Source of the DNA: an uncultured Clostridia bacterium | GTDB lineage: Bacteria; Bacillota; Clostridia; Lachnospirales; Lachnospiraceae | Length of the DNA: 18,436 bases | Direction of reading: 5' to 3' | Assembly (NCBI GenBank): GCA_946620335.1 | Contig: CAMONF010000129.1 | Span: 1 to 18,436, forward strand | Shown: positions 1 through 6,756 of the stretch, piece by piece | Layout of the letters: every line of letters begins with the position of its first letter | Position numbering within the stretch: the stretch's first letter is position 1 | Notes under the pieces: model-generated | Databases searched by the model: none | What the model was told of the DNA's origin: nothing | The model's input: the letters and a program-made list of their open reading frames with translations, nothing else | Made by a program: the position numbers and the translations under genes

Positions 1-52
1 AGTCAATTTCACCCATATAGACAGTTTGCCTATCAAATTGAGTGGTGGTGAA

Positions 53-204
53 AAAACTGGGAATGAGGGACGGAGGTGAGACAGAGGGACGGTCCTTTTT
101 ACGCAAATCTGAGACAGAGGGACGGTCCTTTTTACGCAAATCGAAACGATTTGCGTAAAAAGGACCGTCCCTCTGTCTCACCTCCGTCCCTGAGTCCCAC
201 TTTT
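53..204. repeat. Large palindromic REP-like element with nested inverted repeat
   Basis: A near-perfect palindrome. Positions 67-109 are the exact reverse complement of 148-190 (43-nt arms), and 110-143 pairs with 147-180 around an AAA loop. The outer ends (53-73 and 184-204) are imperfect copies of a terminus reading GTGGGAATCAGGGACGG after AAAA, which recurs at the ends of the palindrome at 6674-6754. The module AGGGACGG appears twice in each arm region, as if one hairpin had been inserted into or grown from another. The minus-strand transcript of the Bax-inhibitor-like gene runs into it, and the minus strand ends in a run of Ts after the outer stem, so it may terminate transcription. Resemblance to REP/BIME-type mobile hairpins is an inference; no transposase is in view. 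Confidence 0.85.
77..142 (+). repeat. Exact 33-bp tandem duplication inside the palindrome
   Basis: Positions 77-109 and 110-142 are identical 33-mers (TGAGACAGAGG through CGCAAATC). The matching reverse-complement arm at 148-180 is present once only. The left side of the hairpin therefore has two alternative pairing partners for one right arm. This looks like a duplication by replication slippage or template switching at a hairpin. Confidence 0.9.
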
Positions 205-260
205 GCAAGCCCTCTTCGTGTTGTCTAATTATATTCCCGTCCCTGGCCGGGGAGCCGGAA

Positions 261-1061
261 TCAGTTCTTGGACCTGCCGCCTCTCAGGGCCAGGATCCGC
301 AGGATCCTGAGGAAAAGATTGATGAAATCCAGATACAGCTGCAGGGCTCCGAAAATGGAAGCCTTGGCCAACATGGACCCGTCGCCGCTGTTGGAATAAT
401 AATAGTAGTACTGCTTGAGCCTGGACACGTCGTAGGCGGTGTAGGCCAGGAAAATGGCGATGCCCGCGTAGCACAGGAACATATCCATCCAGGCCAGCTT
501 CAGGAAGAGATTGATGACGCTCAGGACGATCAGCATGATAAGCCCTGTGAAAAGATAGGGCCGGATGCTGTCCAGCTGGAGATGGAAGACCTTGGAGGCT
601 GCCGCCATACCGCCGAACATGACAGCTGTGATGGCAAAGGCCAGAATAAGGACGTCCAGGTCAAAAATCATGAAGTAGAGCGAGAAGGTGAAGCCTGTCA
701 AAGCCGCATAGCCGAAGAAAAGAAGTCTCGCAGCCGCGACCGAAAGCTTTTGCACCATAGCCGACAGGGCGATGACTACAATGAACTCGGCGATCGTGGC
801 CCCGATGAGCACGACCTGCAGGCTGCCGCTCATGGCCATCTGATAGACAACGCCGCTGAAGGCAGCGAACATGGCGATTCCGAAGGTGACCAGGAGACCG
901 GCCATCATCCACAGGAAGGTGCCGGCGATGAACTGGTTCAGCGTCTGCGTGGCGGCGCCTCCCATGGCGCGGCTCGCGAACTGGTTGCCATTTCCATCCG
1001 TATAATAGCCGTTCCCGTCCATATCATAATTGTCAAAACGAAGATCGTTGTTGTCGCTCAT
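261..1061 (-). CDS. Bax inhibitor-1 / YccA-YetJ family membrane protein
   Basis: A 266-aa polytopic membrane protein of the Bax inhibitor-1 (UPF0005) family. Members are seven-helix proteins; Bacillus subtilis YetJ is a pH-sensitive calcium leak channel. Residues 1-40 are a hydrophilic Asn/Gly/Asp-rich tail, followed by about seven hydrophobic segments between residues 45 and 258. The family hallmark LYLDFINLFL lies at 242-251. Asp211 (in TAYD) and Asp245 are candidates for the paired aspartates that gate YetJ. The loop between them is long and holds a run of five tyrosines followed by SNSGDG (218-228), which seems to be an insertion. The ATG start has an ideal AAGGAGG site 7 nt upstream, and a promoter sits at 1102-1130. 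The gene is probably monocistronic. The family call is firm; the role in calcium or stress homeostasis is inferred. Confidence 0.93.
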   Translation of the reverse strand: MSDNNDLRFDNYDMDGNGYYTDGNGNQFASRAMGGAATQTLNQFIAGTFLWMMAGLLVTFGIAMFAAFSGVVYQMAMSGSLQVVLIGATIAEFIVVIALSAMVQKLSVAAARLLFFGYAALTGFTFSLYFMIFDLDVLILAFAITAVMFGGMAAASKVFHLQLDSIRPYLFTGLIMLIVLSVINLFLKLAWMDMFLCYAGIAIFLAYTAYDVSRLKQYYYYYSNSGDGSMLAKASIFGALQLYLDFINLFLRILRILALRGGRSKN

Positions 1062-1067
1062 AATGAT

Positions 1068-1076
1068 ACCTCCTTA
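1068..1076 (-). promoter_or_regulatory. Ribosome binding site of the Bax-inhibitor-like gene
   Basis: Read on the minus strand this is TAAGGAGGT, nearly the full anti-16S complement, ending 6 nt before the ATG at 1061. It fixes the start codon. Confidence 0.8.
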
Positions 1077-1101
1077 TAAGATATTCATCTCATCAGGTAA
1101 A

Positions 1102-1130
1102 ATGATAGCATTCTCTCATTAAAAAGGCAA
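1102..1130 (-). promoter_or_regulatory. Putative sigma-70/SigA promoter for the Bax-inhibitor-like gene
   Basis: Minus strand: TTGCCT (-35), 17-nt spacer, TATCAT (-10, five of six consensus bases). Transcription would start near 1095, about 35 nt before the start codon. The rest of this 250-bp gap (1131-1311) shows no gene; its only other structure is a short GC-rich hairpin at 1284-1301. Confidence 0.55.
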
Positions 1131-1283
1131 GAAACGGGGCGATTCTTCACAAAAGTATCATAAACCCGGCAAAGCAGCCTTCCCATATGCTGATCATGTA
1201 TCCCACAGACGTCTCCGGCCGCCTCTCAGCCGCAGAACATCCGAGGAAGGGATTCATTTCTGCCGCCGACATATTCTCAAGCC

Positions 1284-1301
1284 GCCCCGCACAGGCGAGG
1301 C
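1284..1301 (-). terminator. Weak GC-rich hairpin after the CNNM gene pair
   Basis: A 7-bp stem (GCCTCGC/GCGGGGC on the minus strand, one G-T pair) with a 4-nt loop, 10 nt past the stop codon at 1312. No T-tract follows, so intrinsic termination is doubtful. Confidence 0.25.
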
Positions 1302-1311
1302 ATGCAGCAGC

Positions 1312-2577
1312 TCATTCCTCCGCCACCGGCTCCTTGCGGACCAGGACCCGCTCCACCCGGTGGTCGCTCATGACCATGACGCTGATGGTCAGGTCCCCGT
1401 AGCGGAAGGAGTCTCCCACCTTGGGGAAGTGCCCGAAGCTCTCGACGGTCCAACCGCCCACAGTGCCGCTCTCCGCGTCGAAATCCTCCTCGCGGATCCC
1501 GGCCAGCTCCAGGAAGTCGCCGATCGGCATGTCGCCGGTCACTTCGTATACATTTTCCGAGCGGCGGACCACTTCGTCCTCCACCGTGTCGGTCTCGTCC
1601 CAGATTTCGCCGACCACCTGCTCAAGAACGTCCTCCATGGAAATGACGCCCAACGTACCGCCGTATTCGTCCACCACGATGGCCAGGTGCTGGCGGCTCC
1701 GCCTGAACTCGGTCAGGACCTCCGGCAGCTTCATGGTCCGGTACACGTAGAGAGGCGGCATAAGGAGGGTGCGGATATCCAGGTCCTTGTCCTCCGTCAT
1801 GGCCTTGAGGAAATGGTTCATATGCAGGATGCCGATCACGTGATCGATGCTGTCCTCGTAGACCGGAATTCTGGTGTGATGGGCGGATTCGATGATCTCC
1901 ACGATCTCCTCGAGGCTGTCCCCGACATCGATGGCCGTCACATCCACACGGGCCGTCATGGCCTCGGAGGCGGACACGTCCGAGAAATCGATGGCATTCT
2001 GGACCAGCTCGCTCTGGTCCTCGTCCAGGACCTTCTCGTCCTCGGCCGTCTCGATGATGGTGGACAGCTCATCCACCTTCTCCTCCGCGTCCATGTCGGT
2101 CTGCTCGCCCTTGAAAGGCATAGAGATGAGCCGCACCAGGGCCACCACGAGCATCACCAGCGGCTTTAAAAGGACCATCAGGATCCGGACGGGAATCGCA
2201 TTGCGCTCAGCTATCCGGTTGGCGCCCTTCTTGGCTGTAATTTTGGGAATGGTCTCGCCGAAAATAATGACCGCCACCGTGATGATCACGGTAGCCACCC
2301 AGGCGTAGGCGTCCGTCCCGGCGATCAGGATCACCGCCACAGAGCCAAGGGAGGAGCAGGCCACATTGACCAGATTATTTCCTATGAGAATAGCTGACAG
2401 GGCATCGTCGAAATGCTCCGCGATGAAGAGGGCCAGCCCGGCTCTCTTCACACCGTCCTCCTTCCGGCTCTCCAGCCGCATCTTATTGCAGGCCGAGTAG
2501 GCCATCTCCGACGCCGAGAAGAAGCTGGAGAGGTAAATGCAGACAATGATGCCGGCGATCACAAAGTATGTCGTCAT
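1312..2577 (-). CDS. CNNM/CorC-type transporter (DUF21-CBS-CBS-CorC_HlyC), second of a pair
   Basis: A 421-aa protein with the standard layout of the HlyC/CorC (CNNM) family, whose characterised members export or handle Mg2+ (for example MpfA of Staphylococcus aureus). The DUF21 membrane domain spans about residues 1-155, with the family motifs SASEMAYSACN (21-31), IGNNLVN (65-71) and FGETIPK (106-112). A CBS pair covers about 205-325, with RIPVYEDSIDHVIGI in the first and VVDEYGGTLGVISMEDVLE in the second. The C-terminal CorC_HlyC domain is about 335-415. The start ATG overlaps the stop of the upstream paralogue by 4 nt (ATGA) and has GGAGGTGA just upstream, so translation is probably coupled. 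Older annotations call this family hemolysins; ion transport is much more likely. Substrate is not shown by the sequence. Confidence 0.92.
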   Translation of the reverse strand: MTTYFVIAGIIVCIYLSSFFSASEMAYSACNKMRLESRKEDGVKRAGLALFIAEHFDDALSAILIGNNLVNVACSSLGSVAVILIAGTDAYAWVATVIITVAVIIFGETIPKITAKKGANRIAERNAIPVRILMVLLKPLVMLVVALVRLISMPFKGEQTDMDAEEKVDELSTIIETAEDEKVLDEDQSELVQNAIDFSDVSASEAMTARVDVTAIDVGDSLEEIVEIIESAHHTRIPVYEDSIDHVIGILHMNHFLKAMTEDKDLDIRTLLMPPLYVYRTMKLPEVLTEFRRSRQHLAIVVDEYGGTLGVISMEDVLEQVVGEIWDETDTVEDEVVRRSENVYEVTGDMPIGDFLELAGIREEDFDAESGTVGGWTVESFGHFPKVGDSFRYGDLTISVMVMSDHRVERVLVRKEPVAEE

Positions 2578-3857
2578 TTGTCCTCACCTCCCTCCGCGGA
2601 AGCGTCCGGCAGCTTGATGCTGACCCGGCGGATCCGGTTGTGCTCCATCCTGGCCACTGTCACGGTGAGTCCGTGGTAGCCGAAGGCGTCAGAGACGCCG
2701 GGAACAGCCGGGAAGTGCTCGAATACCCACTCGCCCAGACGCTTGTTGCGCATGTCCTCGTCCTCCTCGGGGTCCTCGAAGCCGATCTCGGCGAAGGTGT
2801 CGCCCACGGTCTCCTCGGCGTCGACCACAAAACGGCCGCTGCCCAGGTCGATGAAGGGCGTCTCCACCACGTCGTCCTCGTCCCAGATGTCGCCGACCAG
2901 CTCCTCCAGGATGTCCTCGATGGTGACGATGCCGGCGGTCCCGCCGTAGTGGTCGGAGACGATGGCCAGGGACTGGCGCTCCTTTGACATAAGCGGGAGC
3001 AGGTCATGGACGTTGGCCGTCATGGTGACGAATAAAGGCTCGTCCAGAAGGCTCCTTATATCCAGATTCTTGCCCTCCCTGAGGAAGGCCCGCAGGTAGC
3101 GGCGGATCCGCAGGATGCCGATGACATTGTCGATGGTGTCCTCGTAGACCGGCAGGCGGCTGAAGGTGGTGTTCTTGACCACGTTCAGAATCTCCTCCGG
3201 ATCGTCGTCGATATCGATGGCGACCAGGTCCACGCGGGGCGTCAGCACGCCTTCGACTGTGACGTCGTTGAACTGGAGGGCCGAGGAAATGAGATCCCCG
3301 TGCTCCTCGTCAAGGCTTCCCTCCTCGGTCATATCCTCGATGATATCGTAGAGCTCGTCCTCCGTCACGGATACAGGCGGGTCACCCTTGGACAGGTGGC
3401 TGGCTGCATTTCCTATGGCCGCCAGCAGGGCCGAGGCCGGGCTGCAGACGAATATGAGGATCCTGAGAAGCCCGATACACCGGAGAGAGAAGAATTCGCT
3501 GTACTTCTTGGCGATGCTCTTTGGCAGCATCTCGGCAAAGAAGAACAGGAAAAGGGACATCACGACCGTGCTGAGGGTAACAGCAGAAAGCCCCCACCGG
3601 CGCGTCACCCACACGGTGATCAGCGAGGCGGAAGCCAGGTGTGCGATATTGGTACAGATGAGAAGGGTGCTGATCGTTCGGTCGAACTGGTCCAGCGCTT
3701 CAAGGACCTGGGCCGCCGGCTTTGAGCCGCGCTCGGCAAGGGTCTTCATGCGCACCTTGGACACTGAGGCAAGGGCAGTCTCCGTGACTGCGATGTAGTC
3801 AGCGAAAAGGACAAGAAACAATGTGATGAGTAAGGGCGTTAGGCCGCCGTCGTCCAT
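2574..3857 (-). CDS. CNNM/CorC-type transporter (DUF21-CBS-CBS-CorC_HlyC), first of a pair
   Basis: A 427-aa paralogue of the gene immediately downstream. It has a DUF21 membrane domain (about 1-155), two CBS repeats (about 205-325; RLPVYEDTIDNVIGIL and SDHYGGTAGIVTIEDILEE) and a CorC_HlyC domain (about 340-415). The DUF21 motifs diverge from the usual pattern: TETALAS (25-31) and FAEMLPK (107-113) replace the more typical SASEMA and FGETIPK of its neighbour, so the membrane pore may differ. An in-frame ATG at 3890 would add 11 residues, but GGAGG lies 5 nt before the ATG at 3857 and I take that as the start. It shares a divergent promoter region with the plus-strand gene at 4029. The two products could form a heterodimer, since known CNNM/CorC proteins act as dimers; that is inference. 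Confidence 0.9.
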   Translation of the reverse strand: MDDGGLTPLLITLFLVLFADYIAVTETALASVSKVRMKTLAERGSKPAAQVLEALDQFDRTISTLLICTNIAHLASASLITVWVTRRWGLSAVTLSTVVMSLFLFFFAEMLPKSIAKKYSEFFSLRCIGLLRILIFVCSPASALLAAIGNAASHLSKGDPPVSVTEDELYDIIEDMTEEGSLDEEHGDLISSALQFNDVTVEGVLTPRVDLVAIDIDDDPEEILNVVKNTTFSRLPVYEDTIDNVIGILRIRRYLRAFLREGKNLDIRSLLDEPLFVTMTANVHDLLPLMSKERQSLAIVSDHYGGTAGIVTIEDILEELVGDIWDEDDVVETPFIDLGSGRFVVDAEETVGDTFAEIGFEDPEEDEDMRNKRLGEWVFEHFPAVPGVSDAFGYHGLTVTVARMEHNRIRRVSIKLPDASAEGGEDK

Positions 3858-3895
3858 AAGAACCTCCATGTGACAGGAAAAAAGTTGCACAGATT

Positions 3896-3925
3896 ATTCT
3901 AACATAAACAGTTTTATATTGGCAG
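3896..3925 (-). promoter_or_regulatory. Putative promoter for the CNNM gene pair
   Basis: Minus strand: CTGCCA, 18-nt spacer, TAGAAT. The -10 is preceded by TGT. It lies about 40 nt before the start codon at 3857, in an AT-rich divergent intergenic region. The match at -35 is only four of six. Confidence 0.4.
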
Positions 3926-3943
3926 TCCTTTCTTCAGGTTTTA

Positions 3944-3973
3944 TTACCACTTTTTCAAGACCTGTGTTAGAAT
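3944..3973 (+). promoter_or_regulatory. Putative promoter for the ParB-like/BMP gene
   Basis: Plus strand: TTACCA, 18-nt spacer, TAGAAT. The 8-mer GTTAGAAT occurs here and, on the opposite strand, at the divergent promoter. The -10 element is about 55 nt before the start codon at 4029. Confidence 0.4.
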
Positions 3974-4028
3974 GCACCTGTATCAAGGAAAAAATAGATA
4001 AGCCGCATCCGCGGCAGAATGGAGAGAC

Positions 4029-6050
4029 ATGAGCGACGCTGTCTACAACGCAGCCAGAAAAAAAGCTGAAGCAGCCTACAACAGGGCGCTGGTCAGGGGC
4101 CAGTATCCTTACATTTCGGCACTGGACGATATGTGCGACAGGAACGATATCGCCGCCGAGGTGGACCTCGGTGTCATGGACGTTCCCCTTTCCATGGTCG
4201 TCGGCACCCGGACCCGGGGACGCCAGAACTCCTTCGCCTGCAATTTCATGCCCCTTTTGAAGGGAAGTACGGAATTTGCCACCAAGTGGTCGCACCTCTA
4301 CGACTACCAGGTCAATGAAGGCATCAACGACCCCATCAAGTGCTATGAATATATGAACCGCCTCTACGTGGAGGAGGGCAACAAGCGCGTATCCGTCATG
4401 AAATACCTGGGGGCCTACTCGATCCTGGCCAACGTCATCCGTCTGGTCCCGAAGAAAAATGACACCCGTGCCAGCCGCCTCTACTACGAATACCTGGATT
4501 TCTACAAAGTGAGCGAGCTTTTGGACTTCACCTTCACCCGCGAGGGCAGCTACAAGCGCCTGGCCGCCCTGCTGGGCCAGGACCTTACGACTCCGTGGCC
4601 GGAGGAGCTCAGAATGAATGTCCGGTCCGCCTTCAATATCTTCTCTGAGATCTACCGGAAGAAGGGCGGCGACAATCTCCGGATCAGCCCCTACGACGCC
4701 TTCCTGGTCTACCTGACCGTGGACAGCCTGGACGGTATTCTGCACGGCAGCGAGGAGGCCATCGGCGCCAAGATCTCCCGGAGCTGGAACGAATTCCTGA
4801 CCGAGGAGAACACGGCCAGCATCACGCTGGTCGACAAGCCAGAAGTCGTCCCCGGCGCCGAAGCCGAGCCCGTCTCCCCCTCTCGCAGCGCGGTGAAGAC
4901 GGTCGTCGAGGCCATCACCGGAGCTGGCGGCCCCCGCTACAGCGCCAAAAATCCCCTCAGGGTGGCCTTCATCCACGAAAAGAAGGGCCAGGCCTCCAGC
5001 TGGGTCTACGCCCACGAGCTCGGCAGAAATGAAATCAGAGAAGCCTTCGGCGGCGTGGTGGAGACCATCGCCTTCGAGGACTGCGACACGCCTGAGAAGG
5101 TGGGGAAGGCAATTGAGGCAGCCCTCACGGACGAGGATGACGTCATTTTCACCACCTCACCCATGATGGTCACCACCGCCCTCAAGTACGCCGTGGACAA
5201 TCCCAGGACCCGCTTCCTCAACTGCTCGGTCAACCTGTCCGTCAATGCGGTCCGGACCTACTACCCCCGCATGTATGAGGCCAAGTTCCTCATGGGCATC
5301 ATCTCGGCGATTCTCTCGGACAACCACAAGCTGGGCTACTGCGCGGACTATCCCATCTATGGCACCATCGCCAACATCAACGCCTTCGCCATCGGCGCCT
5401 CCATGGTGGACCCGGAGGTCAAGGTCTACCTGGAGTGGGCTTCCATGAAGAACGTGAACTGGGAGGAGGCTCTCCTCGCCAAGGGTGCCCGGATCATTTC
5501 CGGCCCTGACTTCATCGTTCCCGACGAAGGGACCTCCAGGAGGTACGGCGTCTACCGGGTCGAAGAGGATGGCTCTCTGACCTCCCTGGCCGCGCCGCTC
5601 TACCAGTGGGGCACCTATTACAAGCAGCTCATCCGGACCATCCTGAACGGGACCTGGGACGACAAGCGGCTGACCAAGCGCGACGAGGCCCTGGGCTACT
5701 GGTACGGCATGTCCGCCGGCGTCGTGGACATCGTCCAGTCCGCCAAGCTGCCCTACTCGCTGTCCAAAACCCTCGCCTCCCTGCGCCGCGGCATCATCAC
5801 CGGCGCCATCAGCCCCTTCGAGGGAGAAATCCACTCCCAGACAGACCTCATTCAGGGTCCGGAGGCCGGTCCCATGCCCTATCAGAAGATCATCGACATG
5901 GACTATCTGAACGACAATGTGATTGGTGAGATTCCGCCCATCCAGGAGCTGAAGCCGGACGCCGAACAGACCGTAAAAACCGTCGGCGTCAAAGACGCCG
6001 TCGTCGCCCCCACGGGAAATAAAGACACTGAGGACCCCGTCACCGAATGA
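4029..6050 (+). CDS. Cytosolic ParB-like/BMP-domain fusion protein
   Basis: A 673-aa protein in two halves. Residues about 45-140 resemble the ParB/sulfiredoxin-like fold: a beta-rich start (DVPLSMVVGT, 51-60), GINDPIKCY (98-106), then YVEEGNKRVSVMKYLGA (113-129), which matches the glycine-Asn/Glu-x-Arg box of ParB-like domains. A helical region follows (about 150-260) and a Pro/Glu-rich linker (about 268-305). Residues about 309-600 are a BMP (PnrA/Med-type, PF02608-like) domain, with TYYPRMYEAKFLMGII (410-425) and GYCADYPIYGTIANINAFAIGA (436-457). BMP proteins are normally exported lipoproteins that bind nucleosides for ABC importers. Here there is no signal peptide or lipobox and no permease nearby, so a cytosolic sensor or regulator is more likely than transport. 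The start has GGAGAG just upstream. The downstream phosphoesterase is 13 nt away and probably co-transcribed. Ligand and function are unknown. Confidence 0.88.
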   Translation: MSDAVYNAARKKAEAAYNRALVRGQYPYISALDDMCDRNDIAAEVDLGVMDVPLSMVVGTRTRGRQNSFACNFMPLLKGSTEFATKWSHLYDYQVNEGINDPIKCYEYMNRLYVEEGNKRVSVMKYLGAYSILANVIRLVPKKNDTRASRLYYEYLDFYKVSELLDFTFTREGSYKRLAALLGQDLTTPWPEELRMNVRSAFNIFSEIYRKKGGDNLRISPYDAFLVYLTVDSLDGILHGSEEAIGAKISRSWNEFLTEENTASITLVDKPEVVPGAEAEPVSPSRSAVKTVVEAITGAGGPRYSAKNPLRVAFIHEKKGQASSWVYAHELGRNEIREAFGGVVETIAFEDCDTPEKVGKAIEAALTDEDDVIFTTSPMMVTTALKYAVDNPRTRFLNCSVNLSVNAVRTYYPRMYEAKFLMGIISAILSDNHKLGYCADYPIYGTIANINAFAIGASMVDPEVKVYLEWASMKNVNWEEALLAKGARIISGPDFIVPDEGTSRRYGVYRVEEDGSLTSLAAPLYQWGTYYKQLIRTILNGTWDDKRLTKRDEALGYWYGMSAGVVDIVQSAKLPYSLSKTLASLRRGIITGAISPFEGEIHSQTDLIQGPEAGPMPYQKIIDMDYLNDNVIGEIPPIQELKPDAEQTVKTVGVKDAVVAPTGNKDTEDPVTE

Positions 6051-6063
6051 GCCGGAGGCTGCC

Positions 6064-6675
6064 ATGAAAATCCTTGCCGTAGCGGACGAAGAGCCGCTGA
6101 TCCTCTGGGACTATTTTGACCCGGAGCTGGTAAAAGGCGTTGATCTCATCATCTCCTGCGGAGACCTGAAGGCCTCCTTCCTGGACTTTCTCATGACCAT
6201 GACCAACGCACCTCTCCTCTATGTCCATGGCAACCATGACGAGGCCTACGTGAAGAATCCGCCCATGGGCGCCATTGATATAGAAGACACCGTGTACAAC
6301 TTCCACGGCCTCAGGATCCTGGGGCTCGGAGGTTCCATGAAGTACCGGGACGGCACCTTCATGCACACAGAAAAACAGATGGCCCGCCGGGTCCGCAAAG
6401 CCTCCTTCAGAGCCCTCTTCAAGGGCGGCATTGACATCGTGGTCACCCACGCCCCCTGCCGGGGCTACGGGGATATGGATGACCTACCCCACCAGGGCTT
6501 CGCCTGCTTCAACGATCTCATAGACAGGTGGAAGCCGGCCTACATGCTTCACGGGCACGTCCACAAGGAATACGGGCATTTCCAGAGGACCCGGACCCAC
6601 AACTCAGGCACCAGCCTGATCAACTGTTGGGGATATTATATTTTTGAGATTCCGGACCCGCCTGCGCGGAGATAA
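6064..6675 (+). CDS. Calcineurin-like metallophosphoesterase
   Basis: A 203-aa metallophosphoesterase. Visible metal-site motifs are CGDLK (Asp34), GNHDE (56-60; Asn57, His58), THAP (His129) and GHVH (164-167). The first motif, usually DxH, reads ADEE (Asp8 present, His replaced by Glu10). I believe some Firmicute members share this, but it departs from the general family. The substrate cannot be told; relatives hydrolyse phosphodiesters or phosphomonoesters. The gene follows the ParB-like/BMP gene by 13 nt, a gap holding GGAGG 5 nt before the ATG, so the two probably form an operon. Its stop codon overlaps the first bases of the palindromic element at 6674, which likely terminates the transcript. 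No signal peptide, so it is cytosolic. Confidence 0.9.
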   Translation: MKILAVADEEPLILWDYFDPELVKGVDLIISCGDLKASFLDFLMTMTNAPLLYVHGNHDEAYVKNPPMGAIDIEDTVYNFHGLRILGLGGSMKYRDGTFMHTEKQMARRVRKASFRALFKGGIDIVVTHAPCRGYGDMDDLPHQGFACFNDLIDRWKPAYMLHGHVHKEYGHFQRTRTHNSGTSLINCWGYYIFEIPDPPARR

Positions 6676-6754
6676 AAGTGGGAATCAGGGACGGTTCCTT
6701 TTCCCAGTTTTCAAAGAAAACTGGGAAAAGGAACCGTCCCTGATTCCCACTTTT
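6674..6754. repeat. Perfect 39-bp-arm palindrome, likely bidirectional terminator
   Basis: Positions 6674-6712 are the exact reverse complement of 6716-6754, with the 3-nt loop AAA. It begins with AAAA and ends in seven Ts, so either strand reads as a strong stem followed by a T-run. It fills the whole gap between the convergent phosphoesterase (stop at 6673-6675) and sbcC (stop at 6757-6759). The outer sequence GTGGGAATCAGGGACGG matches the ends of the element at 53-204 with one or two changes, and both have AAA loops. It is therefore one copy of a dispersed family, not merely a local terminator. Confidence 0.9.
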
Positions 6755-6756
6755 TT

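Noticed and set aside
67..190. A CRISPR array or tRNA-like structure in the repeat region at the left end.
   Set aside because: There are two adjacent direct copies with no spacer and one inverted copy, which is a hairpin element and not a spaced repeat array.
231..262. A third possible fragment of the GGGACGG element at the end of the Bax-inhibitor-like gene (ATTCCCGTCCCTGG).
   Set aside because: Only a short match without a complementary arm; it may be chance.
3894..5015. A 373-codon minus-strand frame opposite the ParB-like/BMP gene.
   Set aside because: Antisense shadow with Val/Gly/Asp-rich composition and no recognisable domain. It also crosses the divergent promoter region.
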